Below, piece by piece: positions 11,956 to 23,255 of a stretch of DNA of 64,000 nt (positions are counted from its first letter, which is position 1; each line of letters starts with the position of its first letter). The stretch comes from Apostichopus japonicus (lineage: Eukaryota > Echinodermata > Holothuroidea > Aspidochirotida > Stichopodidae). Below the pieces are notes generated by a model that had not been told where the DNA came from, did not search any database, and saw nothing but the letters and a program-made list of their open reading frames with translations. The DNA is taken from NCBI RefSeq assembly GCF_037975245.1, contig NC_092581.1, forward strand, positions 16,123,303-16,187,302, read 5' to 3'. A program made the translations under genes and the position numbers.

Positions 11956-13541
11956 TTAGTGGACTCGTTATATTATTAATAGCTAATTGACAATGTATAC
12001 TTGATGCAGATGCAGGTTTCCTTTTCTCTAGGGTGGGCGGAGGGGGGGGGGGGTTGTTGATCAGGGGAAAAGACAGTTGTGTAAGTTATTTTTGTTTTTC
12101 TCAAAATCGTTTGTGATTGATCTTGTCCCGTAACACTCCTATTATATTTTGAAGGTGGCTGTGATTAAATAGCCACACACCTTCTGAAGTATAAGTGACC
12201 ATTATTTAACTTTCTAGCATATTTTTGGCAATACTGATGGACCTTTAATGTTGGGGTTTTCCCAAAAATTTGTACTTCTTACTCTTCTTCTCGCTATAAA
12301 TTTGCATATTTTGAGATCTCTTACTCTCCAGGGAGAATTGATCCTCTGCGGAAGTCTACGTTTTTTAGTGGAGTCACAACATACATAAGCTACATCCTTT
12401 ATCAATTGGGTTGTAAGATGTCTTGCATCTGGTGTTGGTGTTTTTTTCAGGGAGAAAAATAGGTTCCCACAAGGACATACAAAAGAAAGACATGGTTTCA
12501 TATAAATCAGTGACCGAACTAAAAATTTCAGGTGACTAGTCTCTCCTTTATCTTTGAATGGTGAGATGGTAAAGGAGGAAGTGCAGCTGAGAGGAGGTTA
12601 CCTTGTATGGTCCACACTTGGAAGATTTTGGGGGTTTTCTTTTTGACAAATTGAAAACAAGTTGGCTCATGACACTACAATAAGCCATTATCATCACATG
12701 ACACAACATATCAGCACCTGGCAAACATCATTTGAGATGGACCTAAGATTGTGCAAATGGCTCCCTTCTCTTTATACCCACAGGAACTCCAAACCATGGG
12801 AAATTTGTAATTATTGGGAGAGCCAATGCTCTCACAGTGCCATTGATTTCTTAGCCCTTGAGATACGTGTATTAAAAGCAGAAGTAACACACGCATTTAT
12901 CGTTTACCGATTGCCATAGCAGTTAACTACCAAAGATCTCTTGCAATTAGAGAAGTGAAGCAAAAACATGACTCTCTCAAAGATTTCAAGTTCTCTCTTG
13001 ATTCTCATAGCGAGTGAATTTCATTAGATTAGAGCAGGGATATATTGGGGCCTGGGGGGGGGTCAGAAAATGTTCAATAAATACCTAAGATGCACATGTA
13101 ACACTGAGTAAATATTATTATACCTATAGTTGAATATCTATCGTTGGTGGGGGTGGAGGGGGGGGTGGAGGGGAAGAATCAGGAGGTGACATTACTTCAG
13201 GTTAATTTCTATCCTATGTCTTTCCTACCATCTGTTGCATTTTAACCAGAGTCATTGGATGCATCAGCATGGTAGGACTTTGTTGTCCTTTGACCTTAGA
13301 AACACCATATATACACATACATAGTAAAAGGTCTGATCGTTATGAAATGATTTTAATTTTGTGGTAAACTCACCAATCGAAATTAAATTAAACAACCACA
13401 AGAACCTGGGCCAATTGAGAACATTAATGACAATGGCTGATCAGAAAGCTGCTAATCCCTGCTCTCTGGACGGATATATCGTCCGTGTTGTTCCTCCATG
13501 CATGACTTCCTCTTGAAATGGCTCACTGTTTGGAGAGATCC
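11956..13541. other. Intergenic, no gene seen
   Basis: Contains a 12-base G run at 12042-12053 and a G-rich block at 13146-13172. ORFs of 60-95 codons on either strand show no domain. Nothing else is supported. Confidence 0.4.
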
Positions 13542-13915
13542 TTAAAGGGTGTGAAGACTCATGCAAAAAGAAACGTCTAATGCCGGTAATCTAACCTAGT
13601 TTTGAATGAGGTGTAACAGAAGTGTTAGACACCACCATCGATCTCAAAAAATACGCACACAGCTTGCTACCTTCGGTAATTAGACACTAGTGCACAGTCA
13701 GTACATACAGCTGCGATCAATACCCATAGCATGATAGCACAGTGTACAAAGATACAGCGATGGACATCTCAGGTCTAGATAAAAGATAACAAGGTATCAC
13801 GTTTCATTACTGTACTGTCTGCATTTTGTAGCGACACGAACAAAACGTCCCTTGCAAGCAACGGAAAGTTAACTTTTTCAGAGCGCGGTTTGGGGCGAGT
13901 CTTCAATGCCTTTAA
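13542..13915 (+). repeat. MITE-like element, family A, copy 2 (most complete)
   Basis: The left end TTAAAGGGTGTGAAGACTC and the right end GAGTCTTCAATGCCTTTAA are inverted repeats with about 16 of 19 positions matching. The interior is homologous to 3818-4162 and 38468-38838. No ORF is present. As the copy with both ends intact, it defines a unit of about 374 bp. Confidence 0.75.
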
Positions 13916-15062
13916 CATTCACATTCCAGCATGGTTTTTAGTGTTTTCATGAGTAGCATCGCCACAGAACCCCAGGACCAGCCTCCTCTCAGATTCCCCT
14001 ACCCTCCTCCCCCCCCCCCCCTTCCAAAATAACTGCTCATAATAGTAGATGATAACATATACCGACATAGGTAAGACAAAAGAGGAACACAATGATGGTT
14101 ATAGTTTTATCTTCTCTCTCTCTCGTGTAATCAGCCTTTTGAAACATCACTTTTAGGAATCCAACATGATGATAGTTGTACACACTTAATAGCACTTACA
14201 TGAATCATGTGCACTTTCATCCACTACAATATACACTTTCCACACTTTCAACAACTTTTTGGTTTAAAAGAAATTGTTGGTTAAATAGAAAAGAAACATT
14301 GTTTACAACATCAGTATTCGAACTTTGGAACACTCGATAACAGAGGCGACTGTGTCAATCGGTAATTTGATGTACACGTAGCCTCATCCAAAGAGTAAAC
14401 TTGTGAAACCTCTTTCCACCTCTCTCCCCCCCCCCCCCATCCCCAATTCCAACCCACCCACCATCCATTAGTGTCTCTGTATGTTCATCATCAAATTGCA
14501 GTATCTGCAGTCAATATTGTTAAGAGAAGTTGAGTATAAAAGGTATTGAATTTAAACCATATATTATCTTGAGTATATGAAGTAAAATGAAACTATAAAA
14601 TGAGAAAAAGTAAAAGAAAGTAGTCAAAGATGTTTTTCTTTTAGTTTGTACAGAAGAAGCCTCAATAATTTCTTTGCATTCTGACACACCTGTGCTTTAC
14701 AAGCAAACTTTCCAAATAACAATTTCAAAGCTACGGTACTATTCCTCTCTGTGTACCCCAAAACAGCTAAGAATGATCGTGTTTCGGTTGGGGAGTTAAG
14801 CTAGTTTAAAAGTTGCCTGTGGGAGATGTCACTTTGTAATTAATCTGTGGATGTGATGTCACAGTTCCAATATATTCTGAAACCTTTTTCACTTTCTCTT
14901 TGTTCTTTTCCTAAGTTTCATATTTTCCAGTCAACAGTGTTGTACACTGAAACCTCCGCCGTCTTTAAGTCATGCTGAGAGCTGTAAACATTTTAGATTC
15001 AACGTTCAAAATGCATCTCATTAAAAGAAAATAAAGTAACAAATACAGAAAAGCGTAACAAA
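13916..15062. other. Intergenic with C homopolymers
   Basis: No gene. Two long C runs (13 bases at 14009-14021, 13 at 14426-14438) and a short CT microsatellite near 14114 are the only features noted. Confidence 0.45.
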
Positions 15063-15245
15063 TTGAAGCACATGAGGCTCTATGACGCCATATTTAGACT
15101 TGATCAAGTCTTCAGCCGTGTGTGCGTGAAGGAACAGTAAAATCTGTGATATCTCCAAAAAGAAGTTGGGAAAGTTTTTCATCACGTCATTATCTCTGTC
15201 GTATGGACCAATCATGATCGCTGGATTTGTGTCTCCTTTAATCTC
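15063..15245 (-). repeat. Dispersed repeat, family C, copy 2
   Basis: Inverse-strand homologue of 4185-4375, with TTAAAGGAGACAC at its 5' end, ATCACAGATTTTA and the GACTTGATCAAGTC palindrome. A 128-codon minus-strand ORF at 15021-15407 runs through it and is judged an artefact of the repeat. Confidence 0.5.
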
Positions 15246-15514
15246 TTCTCCCCTCCCCACTCCTCTCCCCTCCTGAACAATATAGTATGGTTGTTTGAAT
15301 GACAAATGCAAGTCGCACCGTATCCTATTAGACACCTTCTTTAGAGCACCTTCATTGGAGGATGGGTGGACATCACTCCATCTAAGGACCATATAATAAT
15401 ACTTCAAAAGTTGTAGTTTTAGACTGCACAGTGAGCCCTACACAACATACATATATACAGATTTGAAATGGTAATGAGTTGGAAAGTCTAGAACAGTGAA
15501 AAACCTTCCAGTCT

Positions 15515-15660
15515 CAACTGGGATTCGAACCTGGGCCTCCCGCTATATATATATATTCAAAACTAAATCATAGCATACTTTGCACTTTTCGTATGACCAC
15601 TGCACATGACATTAATACCCTGAATACAGCCAAGCACTCAATTCTAGCCACTGAACTAAC
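15515..15660 (-). mobile_element. tRNA-derived remnant with separated A and B boxes
   Basis: On the minus strand an A-box-like TTAGTTCAGTGGCTAG lies at about 15645-15660 and a perfect B box GGTTCGAATCCC at about 15520-15531. They are about 115 bp apart, against about 35 in a tRNA. The intervening sequence includes a (TA)n run at 15545-15555. The likely reading is a tRNA-derived SINE head with an insertion, or two unrelated fragments. Confidence 0.4.
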
Positions 15661-15783
15661 AATCTAAACATACTAATAATGTTGGCTCTTCTCAAGCAAT
15701 ACAATTTATACAAATCTACCGTGAAACATAGCATGATGTTAAGAACTTGATATCTGACAGTGTAGTGTCTTTGATGACCTGTA

Positions 15784-15967
15784 GCTTTCCACTTTACCTT
15801 AAAGCAGCATTCCCCCATCTAAATCTTCATATTTTAAAGGACAATACCTTGAGGACAAAAATACATATACAGCAAGCTTTCCACTTTACCTTAAAGCAGC
15901 AATCCCCCATCTAAATCTTCCTATATTAAAGGACTATACCTGGAGGAAAAAATACATATACAGCAAG
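15784..15967 (+). repeat. 92-bp tandem duplication
   Basis: Two copies beginning GCTTTCCACTTTACCTTAAA at 15784 and 15876 and ending TACATATACAGCAAG, nearly identical. Each contains TTAAAGCAGCA, matching the tip of the 812-bp element at 6251. Confidence 0.85.
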
Positions 15968-17360
15968 ATGAACTACATTGCAAAACAGTTTCTGTTGCAT
16001 TGGATCATCTCACGATATCAATCTTAAGATTTTTTCTCTCCAAATATTTTGTTCAAAATAATCCCTTTTTGCGTGTGTGTGTGTGTTGCTACGAAGATCT
16101 AGACAGTGCTCTATATTCAGATATCTACAGAATATAAATTTATGGAATTATAATGGAAGTTTGATCAAGGCACTTGAGAAGACCAAACTGCTAAAATAAA
16201 ATGAATCAAGTTAATAAGATTTATTGCCTCATCTCTTCAAGTTTAATCCATGACCACTTCTTCCAAGTTTGATGTTTTACCATAATTAGTCTATATTCAA
16301 GAAACAAAGGCATCTGAGGTGATGTGACACAGTTACATTAAATGATTAATTAAACCATTCCCATTCTAGACCTTTATCAATATTTTGCTTCTCACATGAC
16401 GTATGGACATGTAAGGACCAACAGTATTCTCCTCCATCCATCCATCCACCCTCCCCTCCCCCCCCTCCCCCTACACAAACACATTTTATCATACTAAAAT
16501 TTTATCATATTAAAACATTTCCAAAAACCACTTTCGTTTACATTCTCACCCTCAAAAGTGTGTTCAAAGACATTGCAAATGAGTATGTCGCATGATAGGA
16601 TATTTCAGGTGACCAGTTTTCATCAGTCTAGCATACTGAAGCTAGCTGAATCTGCTATTTAAGAATGGCAGAGCCTGTCAATTTTATGAAACCTTTCAAG
16701 GATTTAAGAATAGAATTGAGAATTGCAACTGATCAAACTACCACATCCTTCTCAATATCTTCACCAAACTAAACATTTTCCCATTTCGTTCTAACTTTTT
16801 TTAGCCTCGAAGCTTTAATGCAACCCCCCTCCCCAAACCAACCCCACACAGAAAAATAAGGAATATGAGAAAAGTGTCAGAAATAATTCAACAACAAAGC
16901 AATTTACAACACTTCCCTCCATTGGAACAATTTTCCTCATTGAGAATTGTAACTGGCAATTTCTAACCTTTTGTCAGACATCGATATTCAACTGATGTTA
17001 ACTTAAAACTTATTTCAATGCTGATGACATCAATATACACCTTCATATTAACATACGAGTTCAGTTGAAAATAAAAGTATAAAATTATACCACTAACAGG
17101 AAACTTTTGTTAAATAAGTATTTCTTTTTTACAACTGATGATATTAAAAATACTGACCATTTACTCATGGTTAGCTTTTAGATCTACTTACATTTTAAAT
17201 TTAACCTAATGCTTGATACGTCCAATGTGGCTTATGCAATTGAAATATCCTTAAAATTGAAATGCCCTTAAAAAAAATTTTTTTTTTAAATTGTTTCTTG
17301 TTAGTAAATATTAATCAAAATTTTTACGTTAAATATTTGATGGTTGTCATCAGCACACAT
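15968..17360. other. Intergenic, no gene seen
   Basis: AT-rich. It holds a short GT microsatellite near 16073, pyrimidine-rich patches around 16430-16475, and adjacent A and T runs at about 17272-17290. The T run would read as an A tract downstream of the minus-strand Ig gene. No coding region. Confidence 0.4.
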
Positions 17361-17366
17361 TTTATT
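17361..17366 (-). terminator. Possible polyadenylation signal of the Ig receptor gene
   Basis: AATAAA on the minus strand about 690 nt past the stop at 18055. It is the first such hexamer I noticed downstream. No transcript evidence is available. Confidence 0.3.
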
Positions 17367-17826
17367 CAGAGGCAAGGTGTTTTCTATTAAAATAGAACAT
17401 TGAAACTCCCAGTGGGATGAATCAAACAATGTTCAAAAATGGCTTTTATAATATTTGAAGAAATTAGATCAGTTTGGATTAGGAAATCAATAAGGAGTAA
17501 AGAAATAAAGATGATTTGTTCCCTTAAGTGTCTATTTGACTAACAGTTTATACATTTTGTACTCACCTTTAATTATTTGTTGACCAAACTAAGAGCCCCA
17601 AAATTTTTTTCCACAACATTGTTTACAAAAATTGTCTGTGAAGCAATGCTGAGAAAATAAGCCAGGTTTTTTGCTTACAATGTTTTAAAAGCTGCACTCA
17701 ACTTTGATTTAAAAATGCATTTCAGAAGAGTTGTATACATCATGCAGTTTGGTCTTGTATCATCTTTCTGCTTATATCTCATGATCTCATATGCGTGTTT
17801 TATGGTAGGTCAAGTTTGGTTTGCTC

Positions 17827-17905
17827 TCAGTTCCTGTCCCTCAAAGGCAAGGTCGTGGGCTTCAGAATATCCTGACCCATTGACCCATCAGCTCGCCGCA
17901 GATCT
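17827..17905 (-). pseudogene. Decayed copy of the Ig receptor C-terminus
   Basis: On the minus strand this segment reads DILKPTTLPLRDRN followed by a stop. The neighbouring gene at 18055 ends DILKPPTTSLRDMS followed by a stop. Nucleotide similarity continues upstream of these codons, but a one-base length difference shifts the frame and the VEY of the second ITIM is lost. Homology fades by about 17905. It may be the end of a tandem paralogue that was otherwise deleted, a partial duplication, or an alternative last exon. Confidence 0.5.
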
Positions 17906-18054
17906 ATGCACTGGCATAGTAACTTTTGACCTTATTACCACTAATGCAGATGCACTGCCCTGAGAGAGACTATAACGGATGTAAATTCTGAGATGCTATA
18001 CGATGTCTCTCTCAAGGCCTAAGACGTGACGGTGGGGTCCGATCTTAGCTACTC

Positions 18055-19515
18055 TCAGCTCATGTCCCGCAAAGACGTGGTGGGTGGCTTCAGAATGTCT
18101 GCATATTCGACCTTGGTGTTATCGGCTCTCTGAGGTGGCGCTGGTGAATCTTCCAGGTCATCCGACGGGGTGTTACCGTGGTCGAGGTCGGCGTAGTCCA
18201 AGAGATGGGAACTATATTGCGCGTTGCCACCCGGTACTGGTGGCGTGTCTTCATCTGCAGCCGCGGCGGCCGCGTGGTACCGGTGGCCTCCGTTTGGTAT
18301 GACTAGCTGCACCGCCTCGTGGGAGGTACTATTATGAAGCGTCCTGAAATGCGCTTTGCTCTCTCTCTCCAGCTGCATCCTACGGAGGTCGCGCTCGCTG
18401 TATCTGTCCGGAGGACGGAAGCAGAAACAGATGCCGCGTATAACTATGAGGTAGGCGACGATGATGAAGAAGAGGAGCAGAATTATGCCGAGTAAAACGC
18501 AGCCTACGATTATTACGATGCGTTGGTCTGCCAGTCTCGGTCCGACCTGTTTCTCCGCGATTATCTGGAGCTTCGCCACGCCGTAGCCGCTCGTAGTAAA
18601 AACCGTGCAAGACACAGTGACACTTCTCTTATCTTTGTTGAGGGTGGAAAAATGTTTTCTGTCCTCGGACAGCTGGTACTCGATATCTTTGTCCACAGAC
18701 CACGTGTACCCGACGATATCGGCTGCCTCGTAGGAGCAGACCAGGTCGACGCGGTCCTGCTCGACGTGCGAATAGGTTATCTGTGGCTTGAAGGACTGAA
18801 AAGTGCAACGTTGTTCCGAATGGAACGTGGGGCTCTCCAGGATGCATTCAAATGCGCCGGTACTCAAGGCACTTCCATACACTGTGTGTTTGAAGCAGTG
18901 ATGCCTGCGTTTGTCCAAGTCGTCGACGTACTCTGTCTTATTGCGGTACCACCTGACCGTCCCCTGTACCAGAGACACCAACAATGCCTCGCGCGTGAGT
19001 TCCACACAACAGTTAACCTCTATAAGTGGCTGCTCGTTTTCTTCCTCTCTCAGTTCTAGTTGACAGATTGGATCGGATTCCGAGGGTCTGTTGGTAACCT
19101 TCAGAGTGGCCATTGCGGATTCAAAAGTAGGCGTGATTTGACTGTTCGTTACAAATTCGTCGCTGTCGTACAGCTGGCAAGTAAAATTATAAAGATGGTG
19201 TTCCCAGGGAACGTTTGAACCTAGTATTGTACCAAATGTCTGTGATGTGATGACTGTGTAAACGTTCTCATATTCCGCAATGAATACATTTGTGGAGTTG
19301 CTGATAGCAATACCATTGACTGCCCATGAAAGCACGTAGTTACCAGTCACTGGAAAACTACAACTGAATATGGTTCTTCGGCTGCCGGTCATTCCCGGTA
19401 TCTGATGCACGAACTCGGGATCGATTTGACCAGTTCTGGTTTGCCCCGCACAAATTACAACTATAGTCGTTAACAGGAAGGCTGCTAGAAGCCTTCCAAT
19501 TGAACAGTCTGTCAT
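18055..19515 (-). CDS. Ig-domain type I membrane receptor with two ITIM-like motifs (single exon)
   Basis: A 486-codon uninterrupted ORF. The start ATG is at 19513-19515 with A at -3. Residues 1-24 form a signal peptide (hydrophobic LLAAFLLTTIVVICAG). Three Ig-like units follow: C52, W64 and C113; C169/C170, W189 and C224; C260, W272 and C303. N-glycosylation sequons are at N73, N110 and N192. A transmembrane helix spans about 333-359, followed by CFCFRPP and a basic juxtamembrane stretch. The tail of about 125 residues has an alanine run (414-419), TPPVPGG, and two tyrosine motifs fitting the ITIM consensus: LDYADL with Y441 and VEYADI with Y471. The expected role is a surface receptor or adhesion protein whose phosphorylated tail recruits SH2 phosphatases; this is inference from motifs. 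The 30-residue tyrosine spacing is too wide for an ITAM. The ORF is visibly richer in GC than its flanks, especially in the tail. The whole protein in one exon is unusual for Ig receptors. No orthologue is recognised. Confidence 0.85.
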   Translation of the reverse strand: MTDCSIGRLLAAFLLTTIVVICAGQTRTGQIDPEFVHQIPGMTGSRRTIFSCSFPVTGNYVLSWAVNGIAISNSTNVFIAEYENVYTVITSQTFGTILGSNVPWEHHLYNFTCQLYDSDEFVTNSQITPTFESAMATLKVTNRPSESDPICQLELREEENEQPLIEVNCCVELTREALLVSLVQGTVRWYRNKTEYVDDLDKRRHHCFKHTVYGSALSTGAFECILESPTFHSEQRCTFQSFKPQITYSHVEQDRVDLVCSYEAADIVGYTWSVDKDIEYQLSEDRKHFSTLNKDKRSVTVSCTVFTTSGYGVAKLQIIAEKQVGPRLADQRIVIIVGCVLLGIILLLFFIIVAYLIVIRGICFCFRPPDRYSERDLRRMQLERESKAHFRTLHNSTSHEAVQLVIPNGGHRYHAAAAAADEDTPPVPGGNAQYSSHLLDYADLDHGNTPSDDLEDSPAPPQRADNTKVEYADILKPPTTSLRDMS

Positions 19516-20999
19516 TTCTTCTTTTAACTGTCAAGTGTCTTGAAATCGCCTAATTGGTTGGCTTCTCCATCGGCGAGTTGCTGATCGCTCTGAGGAAATA
19601 CGCATTCCGCATTACTTCAAAACGGAGGCTAGCAAACATCCTGAAAGTAAACAAAGAAATATATCAAGCGACATATCAAGCAATGAACCAGGAATACGGA
19701 GAGTCAAAGACAACTTAATAAATGTAGCAGCAGCACTTGGGAACATTTTCCAACACCCTTTCAACTTTTCATGGAGACAGCATATGAAGCACACATCGTA
19801 CATATTCTAGACAGAGTGCTACATGAATAATAGTACTGCTTTTATAGACCTTTGTAGATTGCAATCGGCAGCAGTAATATACTGTATCGGGAAGACTGAA
19901 TATTTATCTCAGGTAGATAGCAACAGAGAAATGAACGACCGAGGGGGGGAAAACAAATCTTTAACCTTTAATACTTGGCCTTCTACCAAATATCACATTA
20001 ATGCCAAAGGTGGTAGGATGCCTGAAAATTATTTTATCACCATGAAAGGAAGTTAAAGCAACATACACATGAAATATTGCTTTTAAAAAGACATTTCCTG
20101 CAATGACAATTTTTGTTAGTTATTGGAAAATGACAGACATTTTGTTTATAGACAAATGTAGCTCTGATGTTGTCAGCCTCAAAATGATTTTGAAAAGTGG
20201 CATGGTACATGAGCTGTACAATGTAGGTGGGCAAGCAATATGGAGGGCACTCAGGGTGCAAGTTGAAGGGCAACGGTACTCACTGTGTACGGTGAATATA
20301 TTTGTACTTCTCTGGGTCGCATACATTAACATTGGGATACACTATTTACAAATCATGGAGATGGTTAAAAGTCAAAAACTGATTAGGGTTTGGGAACCAA
20401 ATGCTATTTTACCAAAAATTGTCAGAAAGCCTCCGGCTAAATAATTACTTGCCTACTTTGTTCAGGCTTTAAAGAGCATAACAACATTTTCATAACAACA
20501 AGTTCCATACAATTGGCAAGAAATTAATGGTTTTTTTTACATTTTGCAAAAGTATCATTATCATTCTTTGGAGGGTGGGCAAAAATGTCCAAATTCGAAG
20601 AAAGTGAATGTGTAATATCATTTCTTGAATCAACAATTTGAAACATTTTTCAAGAATACTTTATGTTTGATCATAGGATCTTTCAAAACTTCATCTCCTC
20701 CCTAAGTTTTGCAACTATCAGATGTATTCACTTTTCAGGATCAAGCTATTTCAGTTGCATTACGGAGAAGGAACATACAAGTCAATCAAGCATTTAAAAG
20801 GGGATAAAACTCTCCCAAAAAGCGGCTTTAAGTATTTCTGAAGACATAATGCTTTCCTAAATATCCATCCTGCTTCAGTTCCCAGCTCTTTGCCATGGTA
20901 GGTTGGGACCCAGGGACAACCATGTCACTGGCTACACTGGCTGCAAAATCTACCCTGGACAGTAGCATGTTACATAGAAAGCACTGGGTACATATAAAG
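19516..20999. other. Upstream region of the Ig gene, no other gene seen
   Basis: This would contain the promoter and any 5' UTR of the minus-strand Ig gene. A weak acceptor-like TTGACAG lies about 15 nt before its ATG, so a noncoding upstream exon is possible. ORFs of 63-113 codons here lack domains. Confidence 0.35.
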
Positions 21000-22130
21000 T
21001 GTGCTCCCCAACCAAGAAGTGCTGTATAAATCAACTGGTTACATTAATGTTACCCTACTAATGTATACCAAACAATTGGCTACATACTGTATTAACCCAA
21101 CTTGTATACCACTGGTTATGCTACCCAACCAATGTATACCAAAAAAACACTGCCTACATATTTACCCAATTTGTATATATGTACATATGTTACCCAGCCA
21201 GTGTAAACTAAAAAACCACTGTTTTAATCTTTAACCCAGCCACTGTATACAAAAAACACCCTGGCAATATGCAATCCAAGCACTGTAAACCACAACGAAA
21301 AGACACCCACTGACTACATATTGTATTCTACTGGTCTAACCACTGTGTACAGTACATCTATACAAAATCACTGTCTAGTGTCTACATGTATTCTACTGGT
21401 ATAACCATATATACAAACTCACTGACTACATATTGTATTCTACAGGTCTAACCACTGTGTACAGTACATCTATACAAAACCACTGGCTACATGTATTCTA
21501 CTGGTCTAACCATACAAACCCACTGACTACATACTGTATTCAGTATTCAAGTAGTCTAACTACTGTGTACATGTATACAAAACCACTGGTTACATGTATT
21601 CTACTGGTCTAACCATACAAACCCACTGACATACTGTATTCAGTATTCAAGTAGTCTAACTACTGTGTACATGTATACAAAACCACTAGCTACATGTATT
21701 CTACTGGTCTAACCATATGTATACAAACCCACTGACTACATACTGTATTCTACTGGTCTAAAAACTGTGTTCATGTATACAAAACCACTGGCTACATGTA
21801 TTCTATTGGTCTAACCATAAAAACCCACTGACTACATATATACTGTATTCAATATTCAAGTAGTCTAACTACTGTGTACATGTATACAAAACCACTGTCT
21901 ACATGTATTCTATTGGTCTAACCATAAAACCCACCGACTACATACTGTATTCAACTGGTATAACTACTGTGTACAAAACCACTGGCTACATGTATTCTAC
22001 TGGTCTAACCATATACAAACCCACTGACTACATATTGTATTCTACTGGTCTAACTACTGTGTACATGTATACAAAACCACTGGTTACATGAATTCTACTG
22101 GTCTAACCATATATACAAAACCAACGAACG
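21000..22130 (+). repeat. Degenerate minisatellite, about 1.1 kb
   Basis: An irregular tandem array built from phrases such as TGTATACAAAACCACTGGCT, ACATGTATTCTACTGGTCTA and AACCCACTGACTACATACTG. The combined higher-order period is around 100 bp with insertions and deletions. The first 300 bp are more diverged. All ORFs here are repeat artefacts. Confidence 0.85.
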
Positions 22131-23205
22131 CATCCAATCTATCCATGGTTGTATAATATTCCTTTAACTAGTATTTTACACACAGAGTTGACAGATGCAG
22201 TCTAAGGGAATGAAATTCTCATTAATTATTTGTGTCTTAATTACACCAGCCTTTTGATGGAGAAATAACTATGGCTGAAGATTTTTGTACAAAACTTGTG
22301 ACAAGGAGGGTAGATAGTACTATGCAGGAATAAATTTTAAAAAATTGAGGGGAAAAAAAACCCAGAAAGAAGCAAAAGAAACCAAAAATAAGGAAGGAAA
22401 AAAACGAGAGCTAAACAGCTCCTGATTCATTTAATCAGTCCAAGAAGTATTCTGTTAGTAACTTCCTTTGTCGAACATTTATCCATTGTGTAAACCATTC
22501 CAGTTAAAGCCCCCAAAATTTGTACTTTGTATTGTTAATATTTCATTGTTGTGCAAACATGTACTGTTGATTTCTTTCGTTCTTTGTCACTAGAAATATT
22601 CCAAGCATTCATGCAATTTACTGAAAGGAATGTCAAGTTTGTTCAACTTAATACTGACAAATGGCTTGAAAAACATAACAGCAAATTTGTGCTGTAACTT
22701 TGCTGTTTGCCTCCATGAGTCCCCCACTACCCCCACCCCACTTTCTACAGCACCACCTTTAAGCCCCATATGATAAGGAATAAGCCACAAAAAAATATAT
22801 CGTTTGTGGAGTCATATTTGGAACAGTCTGTAGAGTCCGGTTCCAAAAAAAGGGAAGAAAATGAACTGCTATCACACATCACACAAACTTGTGGTAAATG
22901 CTAGGGCTATGGTGTACACAGCAATTAACACCAATTGTATGGTATGCTTGGATTGAAAGTCCATCAATAATAAGAATAAGAATTATAGTAATTCAGTATA
23001 TGAGGTGAACGGCATAAGGCTGAGGTCCCAATTAATAGTATAATATTGAAAACAAAAGCAAATCGACACCAACTTGTATTTTCTAGATTCAGTCCAGGTT
23101 TACTGTTTAGAATATGAAAGTTGGAGGGTAAAAAGCAAATAAAGCACTAATCATTTGGGAATTTGAGGTTACTAATTGACCCCAATTTTTGCCTTCCATC
23201 ATCTT
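22131..23205. other. Intergenic, no gene seen
   Basis: An A-rich patch lies at 22340-22410. No supported gene or RNA. Confidence 0.4.
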
Positions 23206-23255
23206 GGCCACCCTCCAGTGGGTGGCCACCCTCCAGTGGGTGGCCACCCTCAAGC
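23206..23255 (+). repeat. 18-bp tandem repeat
   Basis: Two full copies of GGCCACCCTCCAGTGGGT and a partial third. The unit contains an inverted pair, CCACCC and GGGTGG, so it can form a hairpin. ORFs on both strands here are repeat artefacts. Confidence 0.9.

Noticed and set aside
12452-12532. Second exon for the orphan ORF at 11666
   Set aside because: It has a good acceptor and an open frame bounded by a GTGACT donor, but it is only 27 codons, has no recognisable motif, and would require a donor in the first ORF that I could not identify.
15021-15407. 128-codon minus-strand ORF
   Set aside because: It overlaps a dispersed non-coding repeat also found at 4185-4375, where the frame is broken.
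18523-19059. 178-codon ORF on the plus strand
   Set aside because: It is exactly antisense to the Ig receptor, which has a signal peptide, domains and a transmembrane helix in its frame. The antisense peptide shows no domain and is a composition effect of the GC-rich coding region.
18055-19515. ITAM reading of the two tail tyrosines
   Set aside because: The gap between L444 and Y471 is 26 residues, beyond the 6-12 allowed in an ITAM; each motif fits ITIM better.
20103-20444. 113-codon plus-strand ORF
   Set aside because: No domain, overlapping ORFs on the other strand, and no splice context; consistent with chance.
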